Notes: generated from the sequence alone by a model not told the origin. A stretch of DNA of 48,137 nucleotides from Actinomycetes bacterium (GCA_021781735.1 JAJXWF010000006.1:1-48137), one strand, 5' to 3'; counted from the stretch's first letter, positions 37,427-47,080 are shown. Made by a program: numbers and translations.

Positions 37427-39274
37427 TCACTCGACGGTGACCGACTTGGCCAGGTTGCGCGGCTGGTCGACGTCGTGTCCGAGCCGGGCGGCGAGTTCGC
37501 AGGCGAACAACTGCAGCGGCACGGTGGCCACGAGCGGCTGCAGCAGCGTCGACACTCGCGGATGCCGGATCACGACGTCGCCGTAGGGCAGCACCTCGTC
37601 GTCGCCGTCCTCGACGATGACGATCGTGCGGGCACCCCGGGCGCGCACCTCCTGGATGTTCGAGATCACCTTGTCGTGGAGCTGGTCGCGGCCTCGCGGC
37701 GGGACCACGACGAAGACCGGAAGGCCCTGCTCGACGAGCGCGATCGGACCGTGCTTCAGTTCGCCTGCCGGGAATCCCTCGGCGTGCTTGTAGGCGATCT
37801 CCTTGAGTTTGAGCGCCCCCTCGAGGCTCACCGGGTAGCCCACATGGCGCCCGAGGAACAGGAACGAGTGCTCGTCCTTGAGCTCCCCGGCCAGGTCGAG
37901 CACCTGCTGGGAATCGTCGAGCACCCGCTGGATCTTCTCGGGCATGCTCGAGAGCTCGTCCATCACCGCGGCGATCTCGTCTCGGTACTTCATCCCGCGC
38001 ACCTGAGCCAGGTAGAGCCCGAGCAGATAGCAGGCGACCACCTGGGTGAGGAACCCCTTCGTGGACGCCACGCCTCGCTCGGGTCCGGCGTGGGTGTAGA
38101 TCACAGCGTCCGACTCGCGCGGGATCGTGGCCCCGTTGGTGTTGCAGATCGCGATCACCTTCGCGTGCTGCTCACGGGCATGGCGGATCGCCATCAGCGT
38201 GTCGGCCGTCTCCCCCGACTGCGAGATCGTGACGACCAGGGTCATCGGGTCGATGATCGGGTCGCGGTAGCGGAACTCGGAGGCGATCTCGACCTCGCAC
38301 GGGACACGGGTCCAGTGCTCGATCGCGTACTTGGCCACCATGCCCGCGTAGAACGCGGTGCCGCAGGCGACGATGACGATCTTGTCGATCCGGCGCAGTT
38401 CCTCGGGGCTGATCCGGACCTCGTCGAGAACCAGCTCGCCGGAGGCCGCATAACGTCCGAGCAGCGTGTCGGCCACGGCCCGCGGTTGCTCGTGGATCTC
38501 CTTGCGCATGAACCAGTCGAAGCCACCCTTCTCGGCGGCCGCGATGTCCCAGTCGACGTGGTAGGGCGTGACATCGCCGGCCGGGGTGCCGTCGAGGTTG
38601 GTGATCTCGACGCTCTCGCGGGTGATCTCGACCACCTGGTCCTGGCCCAGTTCGATGGCGTCGCGGGTGAACTCGAGGAACGCCGCGACGTCGGATCCGA
38701 GGAAGTTCTCACCCTGGCCGACCCCGACCACCAGCGGACTGTTGCGGCGGGCAGCCACCACCCGGTCGGGGTCGTGCGCGTCGATCGCCACCAGGGTGAA
38801 CGCGCCGTCGAGCCGTGCCGCGACCGAGCGCATGGCCTCCGCCAGCGGCGCGCCGGCGTCCACCAGATACCCCAGCAGTTGCGCCGCGGCCTCGGTGTCG
38901 GTCTCGGAGACGAACCGCACGCCCTCGGCCTCGAGTTCGGAGCGCAGGGTTGCGAAGTTCTCGATGATGCCGTTGTGCACGAGCGCGACCCGGCCCGATT
39001 GGCTGAGGTGCGGATGCGCGTTGGTGTCGCTGGGCCCCCCGTGGGTCGCCCAGCGGGTGTGCCCGATGCCCTGGTGCGAGGCCGGCAGCGGGTCGTCGGC
39101 CAGATGCGTGTCGAGGCAGGAGATCTTGCCCGACTTCTTGCGCGCCTCGAGGACACCGTCGTGACCGACGGCGATGCCGGCGGAGTCGTAACCCCGGTAC
39201 TCGAGCCGACGGAGGCCGGAGATCACGACGTCCTGGGCACTACGGGGGCCGATATAGCCGACGATTCCACACAT
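37427..39274 (-). CDS. glmS: Glucosamine-6-phosphate synthase
   Basis: GlmS makes glucosamine-6-phosphate from fructose-6-phosphate and glutamine, the entry to peptidoglycan and mycothiol sugars. The 615 residues begin MCGIVGYIGPRSAQDVV with the N-terminal cysteine nucleophile. The glutaminase domain (1-240) is followed by two SIS isomerase domains (ISQSGETADTLMAIRHA and GRHVGYPVSLEGALKLKEIAY). It ends in LAKSVTVE. A TACACT box seven bases before the ATG suggests a leaderless mRNA, which leaves no room for a glmS ribozyme. Confidence 0.97.
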   Translation of the reverse strand: MCGIVGYIGPRSAQDVVISGLRRLEYRGYDSAGIAVGHDGVLEARKKSGKISCLDTHLADDPLPASHQGIGHTRWATHGGPSDTNAHPHLSQSGRVALVHNGIIENFATLRSELEAEGVRFVSETDTEAAAQLLGYLVDAGAPLAEAMRSVAARLDGAFTLVAIDAHDPDRVVAARRNSPLVVGVGQGENFLGSDVAAFLEFTRDAIELGQDQVVEITRESVEITNLDGTPAGDVTPYHVDWDIAAAEKGGFDWFMRKEIHEQPRAVADTLLGRYAASGELVLDEVRISPEELRRIDKIVIVACGTAFYAGMVAKYAIEHWTRVPCEVEIASEFRYRDPIIDPMTLVVTISQSGETADTLMAIRHAREQHAKVIAICNTNGATIPRESDAVIYTHAGPERGVASTKGFLTQVVACYLLGLYLAQVRGMKYRDEIAAVMDELSSMPEKIQRVLDDSQQVLDLAGELKDEHSFLFLGRHVGYPVSLEGALKLKEIAYKHAEGFPAGELKHGPIALVEQGLPVFVVVPPRGRDQLHDKVISNIQEVRARGARTIVIVEDGDDEVLPYGDVVIRHPRVSTLLQPLVATVPLQLFACELAARLGHDVDQPRNLAKSVTVE

Positions 39275-39281
39275 GGCAAGA

Positions 39282-39287
39282 AGTGTA
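39282..39287 (-). promoter_or_regulatory. -10 box of a leaderless glmS promoter
   Basis: TACACT lies 7 bases before the ATG at 39274. No ribosome-binding site is present. Confidence 0.55.
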
Positions 39288-39348
39288 CAAACGAAATGCG
39301 CGTTTCTCGAACTGGCTGCTTTCCCGCCTCGTCAGCGGCGTGTTCGGG

Positions 39349-39627
39349 TCACTCCATCCCGATCGAGAACATCGCCTCGAGGTCGTGGCGCGAGTAGGTG
39401 CGGAACGCGACATGGGTCTCGGTCGCGCGGACGCCGGCGACCTTGTTGATGCCCTCGGGCACGACCCGGGCCAGGTCGTCGTGATTGCGCACCCTGACCA
39501 GCGCGATCAGATCGATCTTGCCGGTCACCGAGAACACCTCGCTGACGGCCTCGATGTCGGCGATCTTCTCGGCCACCTCCGGAATCCGATCGACGTCGGC
39601 CTTGATGAAGACGATCGCGGTGATCAT
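39349..39627 (-). CDS. Stand-alone Lrp/AsnC ligand-binding (RAM) domain protein
   Basis: The 92-residue protein consists of only the amino-acid-binding RAM domain of Lrp/AsnC regulators: ITAIVFIKADVDRIPEVAEKIADIEAVSEVFSVTGKIDLIALVRVRN. It has no helix-turn-helix. Such proteins may sense amino acids and modulate a partner. ATG 39627 has AAAGGAG seven bases upstream. It lies 74 bp before glmS on the same strand. Confidence 0.93.
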   Translation of the reverse strand: MITAIVFIKADVDRIPEVAEKIADIEAVSEVFSVTGKIDLIALVRVRNHDDLARVVPEGINKVAGVRATETHVAFRTYSRHDLEAMFSIGME

Positions 39628-39679
39628 GGTGCGCTCCTTTCGCCCGCTGCCGACCACACTAGTGCCGCCCGGCGGCGGC

Positions 39680-40354
39680 TCATTGACGGGGATGACACCC
39701 GGTCGACGGCCAGCCCCATAGCGTGCGCAGCGCGCTCGTCAGGCCGAACCTCGCGCAGTCGGCGGCGCTCGCCAGGCCGACGGACCACACGGTCCAGTCA
39801 CCGGACCCGTTGCGCCGCAGAAGCAGGTACGACCCGGCGTCCTGGACGGTGACTTGGGCCGGCACGGAGGAGGGGCTGGGCTCCAGGGCCGTCGCGGCCC
39901 ACGTGGTGCCGGTCGCGTCCCGCCCCACGAAGGTCGAGCGCGGGAGCAGCCCCACGTAGGCGGTCACCGGAAGCTTGTTGAAGGTGGCGGCCGCGATGAG
40001 GATCTCGCGCGCCAGCTCGGGTGTGAGGGCGAGGTTCTTCACCCCGGGGGCTATCGACGACAAGGGGACGACCGATCCCGACGGCGCGGACATGGACGCC
40101 GACCCGGGTGACGCACCGCCGGTCGCGTTCGGCGTCCCGGAGGGGGCGCCCGAGCCCGACGAGGGCGAACCGGTGGCGGACTGCGACGACGCGGAGCCGG
40201 CCGGCGTCCCCGAAGGCGCCGACACCCCGCTCGCGGGGGCGGACCCCGCGTGGTCGGCGGGCACCGCCTGGGCGCAGCCGCTGGCGGCGATCGCGACCAG
40301 GACCCCGACGAGGCCCACCCGACCGAGCCCGGCCCATCGCTGTCGAGCGATCAT
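39680..40354 (-). CDS. Putative lipoprotein with Ser/Gly/Ala-rich linker
   Basis: The 224-residue protein starts with a basic stretch and a hydrophobic signal (LGRVGLVGVLVAIAASGC), with a lipobox ending in Cys at about residue 26. A 70-residue linker of S, G, A, P and T follows, then a C-terminal domain of about 120 residues (LTPELAREILIAAATFNKLPVTAYVGLLPRSTF...WTVWSVGLASAADCARFGL) I do not recognise. Two cysteines near the end may form a disulfide. ATG 40354 has GGGGAG upstream. It is divergent from coaA. Confidence 0.82.
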   Translation of the reverse strand: MIARQRWAGLGRVGLVGVLVAIAASGCAQAVPADHAGSAPASGVSAPSGTPAGSASSQSATGSPSSGSGAPSGTPNATGGASPGSASMSAPSGSVVPLSSIAPGVKNLALTPELAREILIAAATFNKLPVTAYVGLLPRSTFVGRDATGTTWAATALEPSPSSVPAQVTVQDAGSYLLLRRNGSGDWTVWSVGLASAADCARFGLTSALRTLWGWPSTGCHPRQ

Positions 40355-40512
40355 GGCTCTCCCCTCACTCCTGCACCTGTCCGCGCACCGGGACGGCACC
40401 GGCCCGCCGGGACCCGGAGGCTCCCGTCGCTGGTGTGCCGGATGGACAGATCGTCGCACACATGTGACGCTGGCCAGCGGAGGCACCGGCTCCCACATGC
40501 CGGTGGACGACT

Positions 40513-41490
40513 GTGACGGATGCCGCGCCGACTCTGGCTCCCCGGGACGACGATGACCCCCCGGGACCCTACATCGAATTGTCCCGCGCCCAGTGGATCG
40601 ACCTCGCCGACCACACCGACATCGACCTGGATGAGGACACCCTGTCGAGGCTGCGTGGCCTGGGCGACCCGACGAGCCGCGAGGAGGTCGCCGACATCTA
40701 CACCCCGCTCACCCAGCTGATCCACCTGCACATGCGTCACACCGGTCACCTCTACCGGGCCAACAACGCATTCCTCGGACTGTCGGTGCGACGCACGCCG
40801 TTCGTCATCGGGGTGGCCGGATCGGTCGCCGTGGGCAAGTCGACCACGGCCCGACTGCTCCGTGAGCTGCTGTCCCGCTCCCCCGGACGTCCGAGCGTCG
40901 AACTGATCACCACCGATGGCTTCCTCTACCCCAACGCCGAACTCGAGCGCCGAGGGCTGCTCGGGCGCAAGGGCTTCCCGGAGTCGTACGACCGGCGCGC
41001 GTTGTTGTCGTTCGTCATCGACGTGAAATCCGGCCTGCCCGAGGTGAACGCCCCGGTGTACTCACACATGATCTATGACATCGTGCCCGACGAACGGGCG
41101 ACCCTCACCCACCCCGACATCCTGATCGTCGAGGGTCTCAACGTGTTGCAGCCCGCACGCGTGCGGGGCGACGGCACGACCGGTCTCGCCCTGTCGGATT
41201 TCTTCGACTTCAGCATCTACGTCGACGCCGACGAGACCATCATCAGGCAGTGGTTCCTCGACCGGTTCCTGCAACTGCGCGAGACCGCGTTCAGCGACCC
41301 CCGTTCGTACTTCACCCGGTACGCGCGCCTGTCGGACGCCGAGGCGATCGCGACCGCGAACAGCGTCTGGGACGAGATCAACGGCCCGAACCTGCGGATG
41401 AACATCGCCCCCACCCGGGCCCGGGCCGCCGCGATCCTGCACAAGGGGCCGAACCATGCCGTGCAGCGGGTCCGCATCCGCAAGATTTGA
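40513..41490 (+). CDS. coaA: Pantothenate kinase, type I
   Basis: CoaA phosphorylates pantothenate, the first and usually CoA-inhibited step of CoA synthesis. The 325-residue protein has the P-loop [12 protein letters not shown] (about 97-108), [28 protein letters not shown], and the substrate segment SHMIYDI. It ends with [18 protein letters not shown], a typical end for CoaA. The GTG start has only a weak GGTGG upstream. It is transcribed divergently from the lipoprotein gene and ends 56 bp before lacI. Confidence 0.96.
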   Translation: MTDAAPTLAPRDDDDPPGPYIELSRAQWIDLADHTDIDLDEDTLSRLRGLGDPTSREEVADIYTPLTQLIHLHMRHTGHLYRANNAFLGLSVRRTPFVIGVAGSVAVGKSTTARLLRELLSRSPGRPSVELITTDGFLYPNAELERRGLLGRKGFPESYDRRALLSFVIDVKSGLPEVNAPVYSHMIYDIVPDERATLTHPDILIVEGLNVLQPARVRGDGTTGLALSDFFDFSIYVDADETIIRQWFLDRFLQLRETAFSDPRSYFTRYARLSDAEAIATANSVWDEINGPNLRMNIAPTRARAAAILHKGPNHAVQRVRIRKI

Positions 41491-41533
41491 CGACCGGCGC
41501 CGGACCCGGAGCGCGGCCGGGGCAGGTGAGTCT

Positions 41534-41539
41534 TACCCT
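41534..41539 (+). promoter_or_regulatory. -10 box of the leaderless LacI-regulator promoter
   Basis: TACCCT stands 7 bases before the ATG at 41547. No ribosome site is present. Confidence 0.5.
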
Positions 41540-41546
41540 TGAGGCC

Positions 41547-42548
41547 ATGACCCAGCAACCGGCCCGCGCGACGATCTATGACGTCGCCGACCGCGCCGGA
41601 GTCAGTCACCAGACCGTGGCACGGATGCTCCGCGGCGAGACCGTGCGCCCCGAGAACCGCACGCGCATCGAGGCGGCCCTCCGCGACCTGCGGTACCGGC
41701 CCAACGAGGAGGCCCGGGCACTGGCCCGCAACCGATCGAACCGGATCGGCGTCCTCGGCGGTCACATCGCCGACGGCGCACCGGCGAAGATCCTCGCAGG
41801 GGCGACGAGAACGGCCCGCGAGGCCGGGTTCGTCCTGGACGCCGTGTCGTTCGACCCCGATGAGGAGCAATCGACCCGGCAGGCCGTCAGCGCGCTCGAA
41901 CGCTCGAACCTCGCGGGATTGCTGGTCATCGCACCCACCGACCTCGTCGTCGGGGCCCTCGACCTCACCCGGCTCGGCGTCCCGGTGGTCGTCGAGTCCA
42001 GGATCGTCGACGACCGCCGGCCCGAGTTCAACACGTCGATCGCCCTCGCCGTCGAGCACCTCTGGAGCCTCGGCCACCGCAGTTTCCTGCACATCGCCGG
42101 ACCGCAGAACTGGCCCTCGGCGCGCAACCGCCGCCGAGCCGTCGACGAGGCGCTCACCCGGCACGCAGCCCGCGTCGCCACCGCGTTCGGCGACTGGAGC
42201 GCGGAGTCGGGCGCTCGGGCGGCCGCCGCCCTGCCCGCCGACGCGACCGCGGTGATCTCCGCCAACGACCTCATGGCCCTGGGCGCGATGAGCGCCCTGT
42301 TCGCTCGTGGACTCGACGTCCCCCGCGACGTGAGCGTCACCGGATTCGACGGCGACCCGGACGCCGCGTTCTGGCGTCCGCCCCTGACGACGGTGGCGAT
42401 CGACTACGCCACGATCGGCCGGTACGCCATCCAGTACCTGCTGCGAATCATCGACGGCGGCCCCGAGCCAGCTCCGCTCGAACCCGCCCGGTTCGTCGCC
42501 CGCGAGAGCACCGCGCCGGCGGATAGCGCGCTGAGCGCGGCCGTGTAA
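41547..42548 (+). CDS. LacI-family transcriptional repressor
   Basis: The 333-residue regulator has an N-terminal LacI helix-turn-helix (ATIYDVADRAGVSHQTVARMLRGETVRPENRTRIEAAL) with the hinge YRPNEEARALARNRSNRIGV, then a periplasmic-binding-protein-like sugar domain (ISANDLMALGAMSALFARGLDVPRDVSVTGFDGD). It probably binds the palindrome at 42610-42629 and is released by a beta-galactoside or its product; the inducer is inferred only from the GH42 neighbour. It lies directly upstream of the operon it likely controls. Confidence 0.94.
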   Translation: MTQQPARATIYDVADRAGVSHQTVARMLRGETVRPENRTRIEAALRDLRYRPNEEARALARNRSNRIGVLGGHIADGAPAKILAGATRTAREAGFVLDAVSFDPDEEQSTRQAVSALERSNLAGLLVIAPTDLVVGALDLTRLGVPVVVESRIVDDRRPEFNTSIALAVEHLWSLGHRSFLHIAGPQNWPSARNRRRAVDEALTRHAARVATAFGDWSAESGARAAAALPADATAVISANDLMALGAMSALFARGLDVPRDVSVTGFDGDPDAAFWRPPLTTVAIDYATIGRYAIQYLLRIIDGGPEPAPLEPARFVARESTAPADSALSAAV

Positions 42549-42586
42549 CGATCCGATCAAGCTCCGGCCGATCCGCGGATCGTCTC

Positions 42587-42615
42587 TTGACAGGTGTCCC
42601 GCCAGCGACAACTGT
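42587..42615 (+). promoter_or_regulatory. Promoter of the beta-galactosidase/ABC operon
   Basis: A perfect -35 TTGACA (42587-42592) is followed by a 17-base spacer and AACTGT (42610-42615). The -10 lies inside the operator palindrome, so repressor binding would block RNA polymerase. A 14-bp palindrome CGATCCGCGGATCG (42569-42582) sits just upstream of the -35. Confidence 0.65.
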
Positions 42616-42629
42616 TACCGGTAACAGTT
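42610..42629 (+). promoter_or_regulatory. LacI-type operator
   Basis: AACTGTTACCGGTAACAGTT is a perfect 20-bp palindrome with a central CG, the hallmark of LacI-family operators. A further half-site GGTAACAG (42633-42640) follows two to three bases downstream. A LacI gene lies directly upstream. Confidence 0.88.
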
Positions 42630-42653
42630 AGCGGTAACAGTGATGGAGACTCA

Positions 42654-44756
42654 ATGACGAGCGAGTGGGACGACGGCCGGATCCGGTTCGGGGCCGCCTA
42701 TTACTACGAGTACCAGCCGAGCCGGTCCCTGGACCGCGACCTCGACCTCATGCGGGACGCGGGGTTCAGCGTCATCCGCGTCGGCGAGTCGGTCTGGTCG
42801 ACCTGGGAACCCCGCGACGGGGAGTTCGCGCTCGACTGGATGCAGCCCATCCTCGACGGCGCGCTCGCGCGGGGAATCGACGTGATCCTCGGGACGCCCA
42901 CCTACGCCGTGCCACCGTGGTTGTTCACCCGCTACCCGGAGATCGCCGGACAGGGAGCCACCGGCGTCCGCCACCCCTGGGGAGCGCGACAGGAGGTCGA
43001 CATCACCCACCCGGCGTTCCTGTTCCACGCCGAACGGGTGATCCGCCGGATCGTCGAGCGCTACGCCTCCCACCCCGCGGTCATCGGCTACCAGGTCGAC
43101 AACGAACCCGGGGTGATCCTGCTCCACAACCCGGCCACGTTCCGCCGGTTCGTCGACGGGCTCCGTGAGCGTTACGGGGACGTCGACACGCTCAACCGCG
43201 AGTGGGGACTCACCTACTGGTCCCACCGGATCTCCGACTTCTCCGAACTGTGGACCCCCGACGGCAATGCGCAGCCCCAGTACGACCTCGCCTGGCGCCG
43301 GTTCCAGGACGAGCTGGTCACCGGGTTCATCGGCTGGCAGGCCGACATCGTGCGCGAGTACGCCCGGGCCGACCAGTTCGTGACGACATGCATCGCGTTC
43401 GACCGCCCGGCCCTCAACGAGGCCCGGATGGCCGCACGGCTCGACGTCACGGCCTCGAACCCCTACTACGCGATGCAGGACCACCTCGACCGGACGAAGG
43501 ACCTCGAGCGTCCCACCCCGTGGATCCGCACCGGCGTCCAGGGCCTGCTCGAGCTGGCCGACCGCAGCTACGGCGTCCGGGGGGAACGGTTCCTCGTCAC
43601 CGAGACCAACGCGCAGTCGATCGGGGGCAGCTCGCACCATCTGCCGCCGTATCCCGGACAACTCGTCCAGGCGGGGCTCGCCCTGGTCGCCCGGGGCGCG
43701 GCCATGGTCGAGTACTGGCACTGGCACACGCTGCACTACGGAACCGAGACCTACTGGATGGGGATCCTCCCCCACAGCCAGCAGCCCGGACGCATCTACC
43801 GCGAGGTGGCGCAGCTCGGGTCGATCCTCGGCACCCTCGGTCCGACGCTGCGAGGCTACGTCCCGGACGCCGACGTGGCCATCCTCTGGTCGACCGATTC
43901 CAAGCACGCCCTCGAGTTCCAGCCGCCGATCCCGGGCTCGGAGCCCGCACAGGGGTACGTGCACCGCAACCCGATGGCCTATTCGACGATCGTCAACGCG
44001 TTCCACCGCGGCGTCCTCGACGCCGGAGCCCAGGCACGGATCGTCAACGTCGAGCATCTGGCCGGCATGACGGCCGACGAACTCGTCGAGCGCCATCCGG
44101 TGCTGGTGGCCGCGGCGTTGTACGTCGCTTCCGATGAGCTGCTCGATCTGCTCGCCGACTACGCGGCTGCCGGAGGACACCTCGTGCTCGGCGTCCGCAC
44201 CGGCTACGGCGACGAGGAGGCCCGGGCCCGGGTCGCGGTGGCCCCCGACCGGCTCGCCGAGGCGGCCGGGATCAGCTACGAGGAGTTCTCGACGCTGCAG
44301 GCGCCGGTCCCGGTGAGCACCGAGGGTCCGCTGTCGCCCGCCGGGCACGCCGCCGCGCTGCACTGGGTCGACGGGATCCAGGTACGCGGGGCCGAGACGC
44401 TCGCACGATACGACCACCCGTGGTTCACCACCTTCCCCGCGATCACCCGCAACCACCACGGGCGGGGACTGGTCACCACGGTCGGCACGGTCCCAGATCC
44501 CGCCCTCGCCCGCGTGCTCTTCGAGAATGTCGCGACCCCGATCGGCGCGGCATGGACGCGCGACCGATCCGTCACGCTGCTGTCGGGAATCACTCCGGAG
44601 GGCCGGACCGTATTCCTCCACAACTGGTCGGCCATCGAGGCGGCGGCTCACGTGCCGACCGCCGCGACCGACCTTCTCAGCGGCGAGTCGATCGCCCCCC
44701 AATCGCACATCACCCTCCCGGCGTGGGGAGTGGTGGTGCTGCGCGTCAACGGCTGA
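42654..44756 (+). CDS. Beta-galactosidase, glycoside hydrolase family 42
   Basis: The 700-residue protein is a full-length GH42 enzyme hydrolysing beta-galactosides. The N-terminal TIM barrel (about 10-390) has the acid/base Glu in GYQVDNEPG (about residue 152) and the nucleophile Glu in LVTETNAQS (about 322). The central trimerisation domain (about 400-610) and C-terminal beta domain follow. No signal peptide is visible, so it is cytosolic, working on imported sugars. ATG 42654 has GGAG five bases upstream. It is the first gene of the operon with a binding protein and two permeases; galactan fragments or lactose are likely substrates. Confidence 0.95.
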   Translation: MTSEWDDGRIRFGAAYYYEYQPSRSLDRDLDLMRDAGFSVIRVGESVWSTWEPRDGEFALDWMQPILDGALARGIDVILGTPTYAVPPWLFTRYPEIAGQGATGVRHPWGARQEVDITHPAFLFHAERVIRRIVERYASHPAVIGYQVDNEPGVILLHNPATFRRFVDGLRERYGDVDTLNREWGLTYWSHRISDFSELWTPDGNAQPQYDLAWRRFQDELVTGFIGWQADIVREYARADQFVTTCIAFDRPALNEARMAARLDVTASNPYYAMQDHLDRTKDLERPTPWIRTGVQGLLELADRSYGVRGERFLVTETNAQSIGGSSHHLPPYPGQLVQAGLALVARGAAMVEYWHWHTLHYGTETYWMGILPHSQQPGRIYREVAQLGSILGTLGPTLRGYVPDADVAILWSTDSKHALEFQPPIPGSEPAQGYVHRNPMAYSTIVNAFHRGVLDAGAQARIVNVEHLAGMTADELVERHPVLVAAALYVASDELLDLLADYAAAGGHLVLGVRTGYGDEEARARVAVAPDRLAEAAGISYEEFSTLQAPVPVSTEGPLSPAGHAAALHWVDGIQVRGAETLARYDHPWFTTFPAITRNHHGRGLVTTVGTVPDPALARVLFENVATPIGAAWTRDRSVTLLSGITPEGRTVFLHNWSAIEAAAHVPTAATDLLSGESIAPQSHITLPAWGVVVLRVNG

Positions 44757-44797
44757 CGCGCCAAGCCCAACCCACACGAACACAAGGAGTCACAACC

Positions 44798-46174
44798 ATG
44801 ACCAGCTTCTCCCGTCGCAACCTGCTGTTCGCCGGTGCCGGCGTCATGTCGGCCGCCGCGCTCAGCGCCTGCTCCCCCACCGCGGGGCAGGCCCCCAAGG
44901 GCGGATCAACCCCGAGTTCCAGCGCGTCCACGATCACCGACGCGGAACGCCAGAAGGCCCTCAACACCCCGACCAACCTCACGTTCTGGACCTGGGTGCC
45001 GAACATCAAGGACGAGGTCGCCCTGTTCATGAAGGCCTACCCGAACATCAAGGTCGACGTGCAGAACGTCGGTCAGGGTGCCGCGCACTACCAGAAGATG
45101 CGCACCGCACTGAAGGCCGGCAAGGGAGCTCCCGACGTGAGCCAGGTCGAGTTCCAGTACGTCAACTCGTTCACGCTCACCAAGGACCTCCTCGACCTGA
45201 CGCCGTACGGCGCGGCCTCCCTGCAGTCCCAGTTCGTGCCGTGGACCTGGGGACAGGTGGCATTCAACGGCGGCATCTGGTCGGTGCCGCAGGACTCGGG
45301 CCCCATGGGCAACCTCTTCCGCTCCGACATCATGTCCAAGGCCGGAATCACCGCGGGGGCGACCACGTGGGACGAGTACATGACCCAGGCCCAGACCGTG
45401 CGCAGCAAGACGTCGTCCTACATCTCCAACTTCGCGCCGACCCAGGCGGGCGTCATGATCGCCCTGCTGTGGCAGGCCGGCTCCAAGCCGTTCGGATACG
45501 ACGGCAAGCAGTCGGTGAAGATCAACCTCACCGACTCGGTCGCGAACAAGGTGGCGACCTACTGGCAGAACATGGTCAAGCAGGATCTCGTGTCGGTCGA
45601 CCCCGACTTCAACGACGCCTGGTACCAGGGTCTGGCGAAGGGAAAGTACGCCGGCTGGTTGACGGCCGCGTGGGGCCCGGTCTTCCTCCAGGGCACGGTC
45701 GCGAAGACCTCTGGCAAGTGGCATGCGGCCAAGCTGCCGCAATGGTCGGCCAGCGACGACGTCACCGGCAACTGGGGCGGATCCACCAATGCGGTCCTCA
45801 CGCCGACGCAGTACCCCATCGCCGCCTACGAACTCGCGACCTGGATCAACACGAACCTGCAGTCGACGCTGATGTTCGCCAACACGCAGTCACTGTTCCC
45901 GACGACCAAGGACACGCTGAGCGACCCCGGCTTCGTGGACGCGAAGTCGAGCTTCTTCGGGGGCCAGCAGGTGAACAAGCTGTTCAGCCAGATCAGCACG
46001 ACGGTTGACCCGAGCTTCCCGTGGCTGCCGTTCATGGACTACGCGTACTCGAGCTACAACGACACCGTGGGCAAGGCGATCTCGGCCAAGGGCGACCTGG
46101 TCTCGGGCATGGCGGCATGGGAGAAGGCGCTCACCACCTACGCCAAGTCCCAGGGCTTCACCGTGACCCAGTGA
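44798..46174 (+). CDS. Sugar ABC transporter substrate-binding lipoprotein
   Basis: The 458-residue family 1 extracellular binding protein begins MTSFSRRNLLFAGAGVMSAAALSAC, with a twin-arginine-like SRRNLLF and a lipobox ending at Cys25. This predicts export and lipid anchoring. The mature part has LTFWTWVPNIKDEVALFMKAYPNIKVDVQNVG, typical of sugar-binding proteins. AAGGAG lies eight bases before the ATG. The gene lies 41 bp after the galactosidase and 12 bp before the first permease. The sugar is inferred from the GH42 neighbour. Confidence 0.95.
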   Translation: MTSFSRRNLLFAGAGVMSAAALSACSPTAGQAPKGGSTPSSSASTITDAERQKALNTPTNLTFWTWVPNIKDEVALFMKAYPNIKVDVQNVGQGAAHYQKMRTALKAGKGAPDVSQVEFQYVNSFTLTKDLLDLTPYGAASLQSQFVPWTWGQVAFNGGIWSVPQDSGPMGNLFRSDIMSKAGITAGATTWDEYMTQAQTVRSKTSSYISNFAPTQAGVMIALLWQAGSKPFGYDGKQSVKINLTDSVANKVATYWQNMVKQDLVSVDPDFNDAWYQGLAKGKYAGWLTAAWGPVFLQGTVAKTSGKWHAAKLPQWSASDDVTGNWGGSTNAVLTPTQYPIAAYELATWINTNLQSTLMFANTQSLFPTTKDTLSDPGFVDAKSSFFGGQQVNKLFSQISTTVDPSFPWLPFMDYAYSSYNDTVGKAISAKGDLVSGMAAWEKALTTYAKSQGFTVTQ

Positions 46175-46186
46175 GTGGGTGACCCG

Positions 46187-47080
46187 ATGACTGCCTCCCA
46201 CCAAGCCAGCCGGCGACAGGCCAGAGCGGGATTGTTCTTCACCCTGCCGTTCATGGTCGTCTTCACCGTGATGCTGTTGATCCCGCTGATCTACGCGGCG
46301 TACGTCAGCCTCTACCAGAGCACCCTGGTGGGGGGCGTCCACTTCAGTGGACTCGCCAACTACGTCCAGGCGTTCACCGACCCGCTGTTCCTGTCCGGCC
46401 TCGCACGGATGGCGCTGTTCCTCGTGATCCAGGTTCCGATCATGCTCGGGCTCGCCCTGTTCATCGCTCTGGCGCTGGACAGCGGGCGGGTGAAGGGGGC
46501 CAAGGCCGTCCGGCTGCTCACCTTCATGCCCTACGCCGTGCCCGGGGTCGTCGCCACCCTCATGTGGGGCTATCTGTACGGTGACGACTTCGGGCCGATC
46601 GCCCAGGTGACCAGGGCGATCGGGCTGGGCAGCCCTCACCTGTTGAGCAACGGCAACATGCTCGGGTCGATCATGAACGTCGTCACCTGGGAATTCGTCG
46701 GCTACAACATGGTGATCATGTACGCGGCGCTGCGGGCCATTCCGACGGAGCTCTACGAAGCGGCCGCGATCGACGGAGCGGGCGCCATCCGCACCGCCCT
46801 GTCGATCAAGGTCCCGAACATCCGGAGCGCGATCATGCTGACGGTGATCTTCTCGATCATCGGCACGTTCCAGTTGTTCAACGAGCCGAGCCTGATGCGC
46901 AACCTCAACCCAACGGCGATCGACAACGCGTACACGCCCAACTTCTACGCCTACAACCTGGCGTTCGTGAACCAGGACGTGAACTACGCGGCCGCCATCG
47001 CCTTCGCCCTCGGGTTGTTCATCGCGATCATCAGCTACATCGTCCAACTCAGCACCTCACGAAGGGGGGCGACCCGATGA
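46187..47080 (+). CDS. Sugar ABC transporter permease, MalF-like
   Basis: The 297-residue membrane protein has about six helices and the EAA loop EAAAIDGAGAIRTALSIKVPNIRSAI, which contacts the ATPase. It starts at ATG 46187; a GTG twelve bases earlier is in frame. The spacing and upstream GGGTGACCCG sequence resemble those of the next gene. The stop overlaps the second permease (ATGA). Confidence 0.93.
   Translation: MTASHQASRRQARAGLFFTLPFMVVFTVMLLIPLIYAAYVSLYQSTLVGGVHFSGLANYVQAFTDPLFLSGLARMALFLVIQVPIMLGLALFIALALDSGRVKGAKAVRLLTFMPYAVPGVVATLMWGYLYGDDFGPIAQVTRAIGLGSPHLLSNGNMLGSIMNVVTWEFVGYNMVIMYAALRAIPTELYEAAAIDGAGAIRTALSIKVPNIRSAIMLTVIFSIIGTFQLFNEPSLMRNLNPTAIDNAYTPNFYAYNLAFVNQDVNYAAAIAFALGLFIAIISYIVQLSTSRRGATR

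Noticed and set aside
39275-39348. Search for a glmS ribozyme before glmS
   Set aside because: The ATG appears to be the first transcribed codon and the gap to the next gene is only 74 bases, too short for the ribozyme.
42569-42582. CGATCCGCGGATCG palindrome as a second operator
   Set aside because: It has no similarity to the LacI operator and may be chance in GC-rich DNA. It is mentioned only as part of the promoter region.
42651-44783. 710-residue minus-strand ORF opposite the GH42 gene
   Set aside because: It is the antisense shadow of a complete beta-galactosidase.
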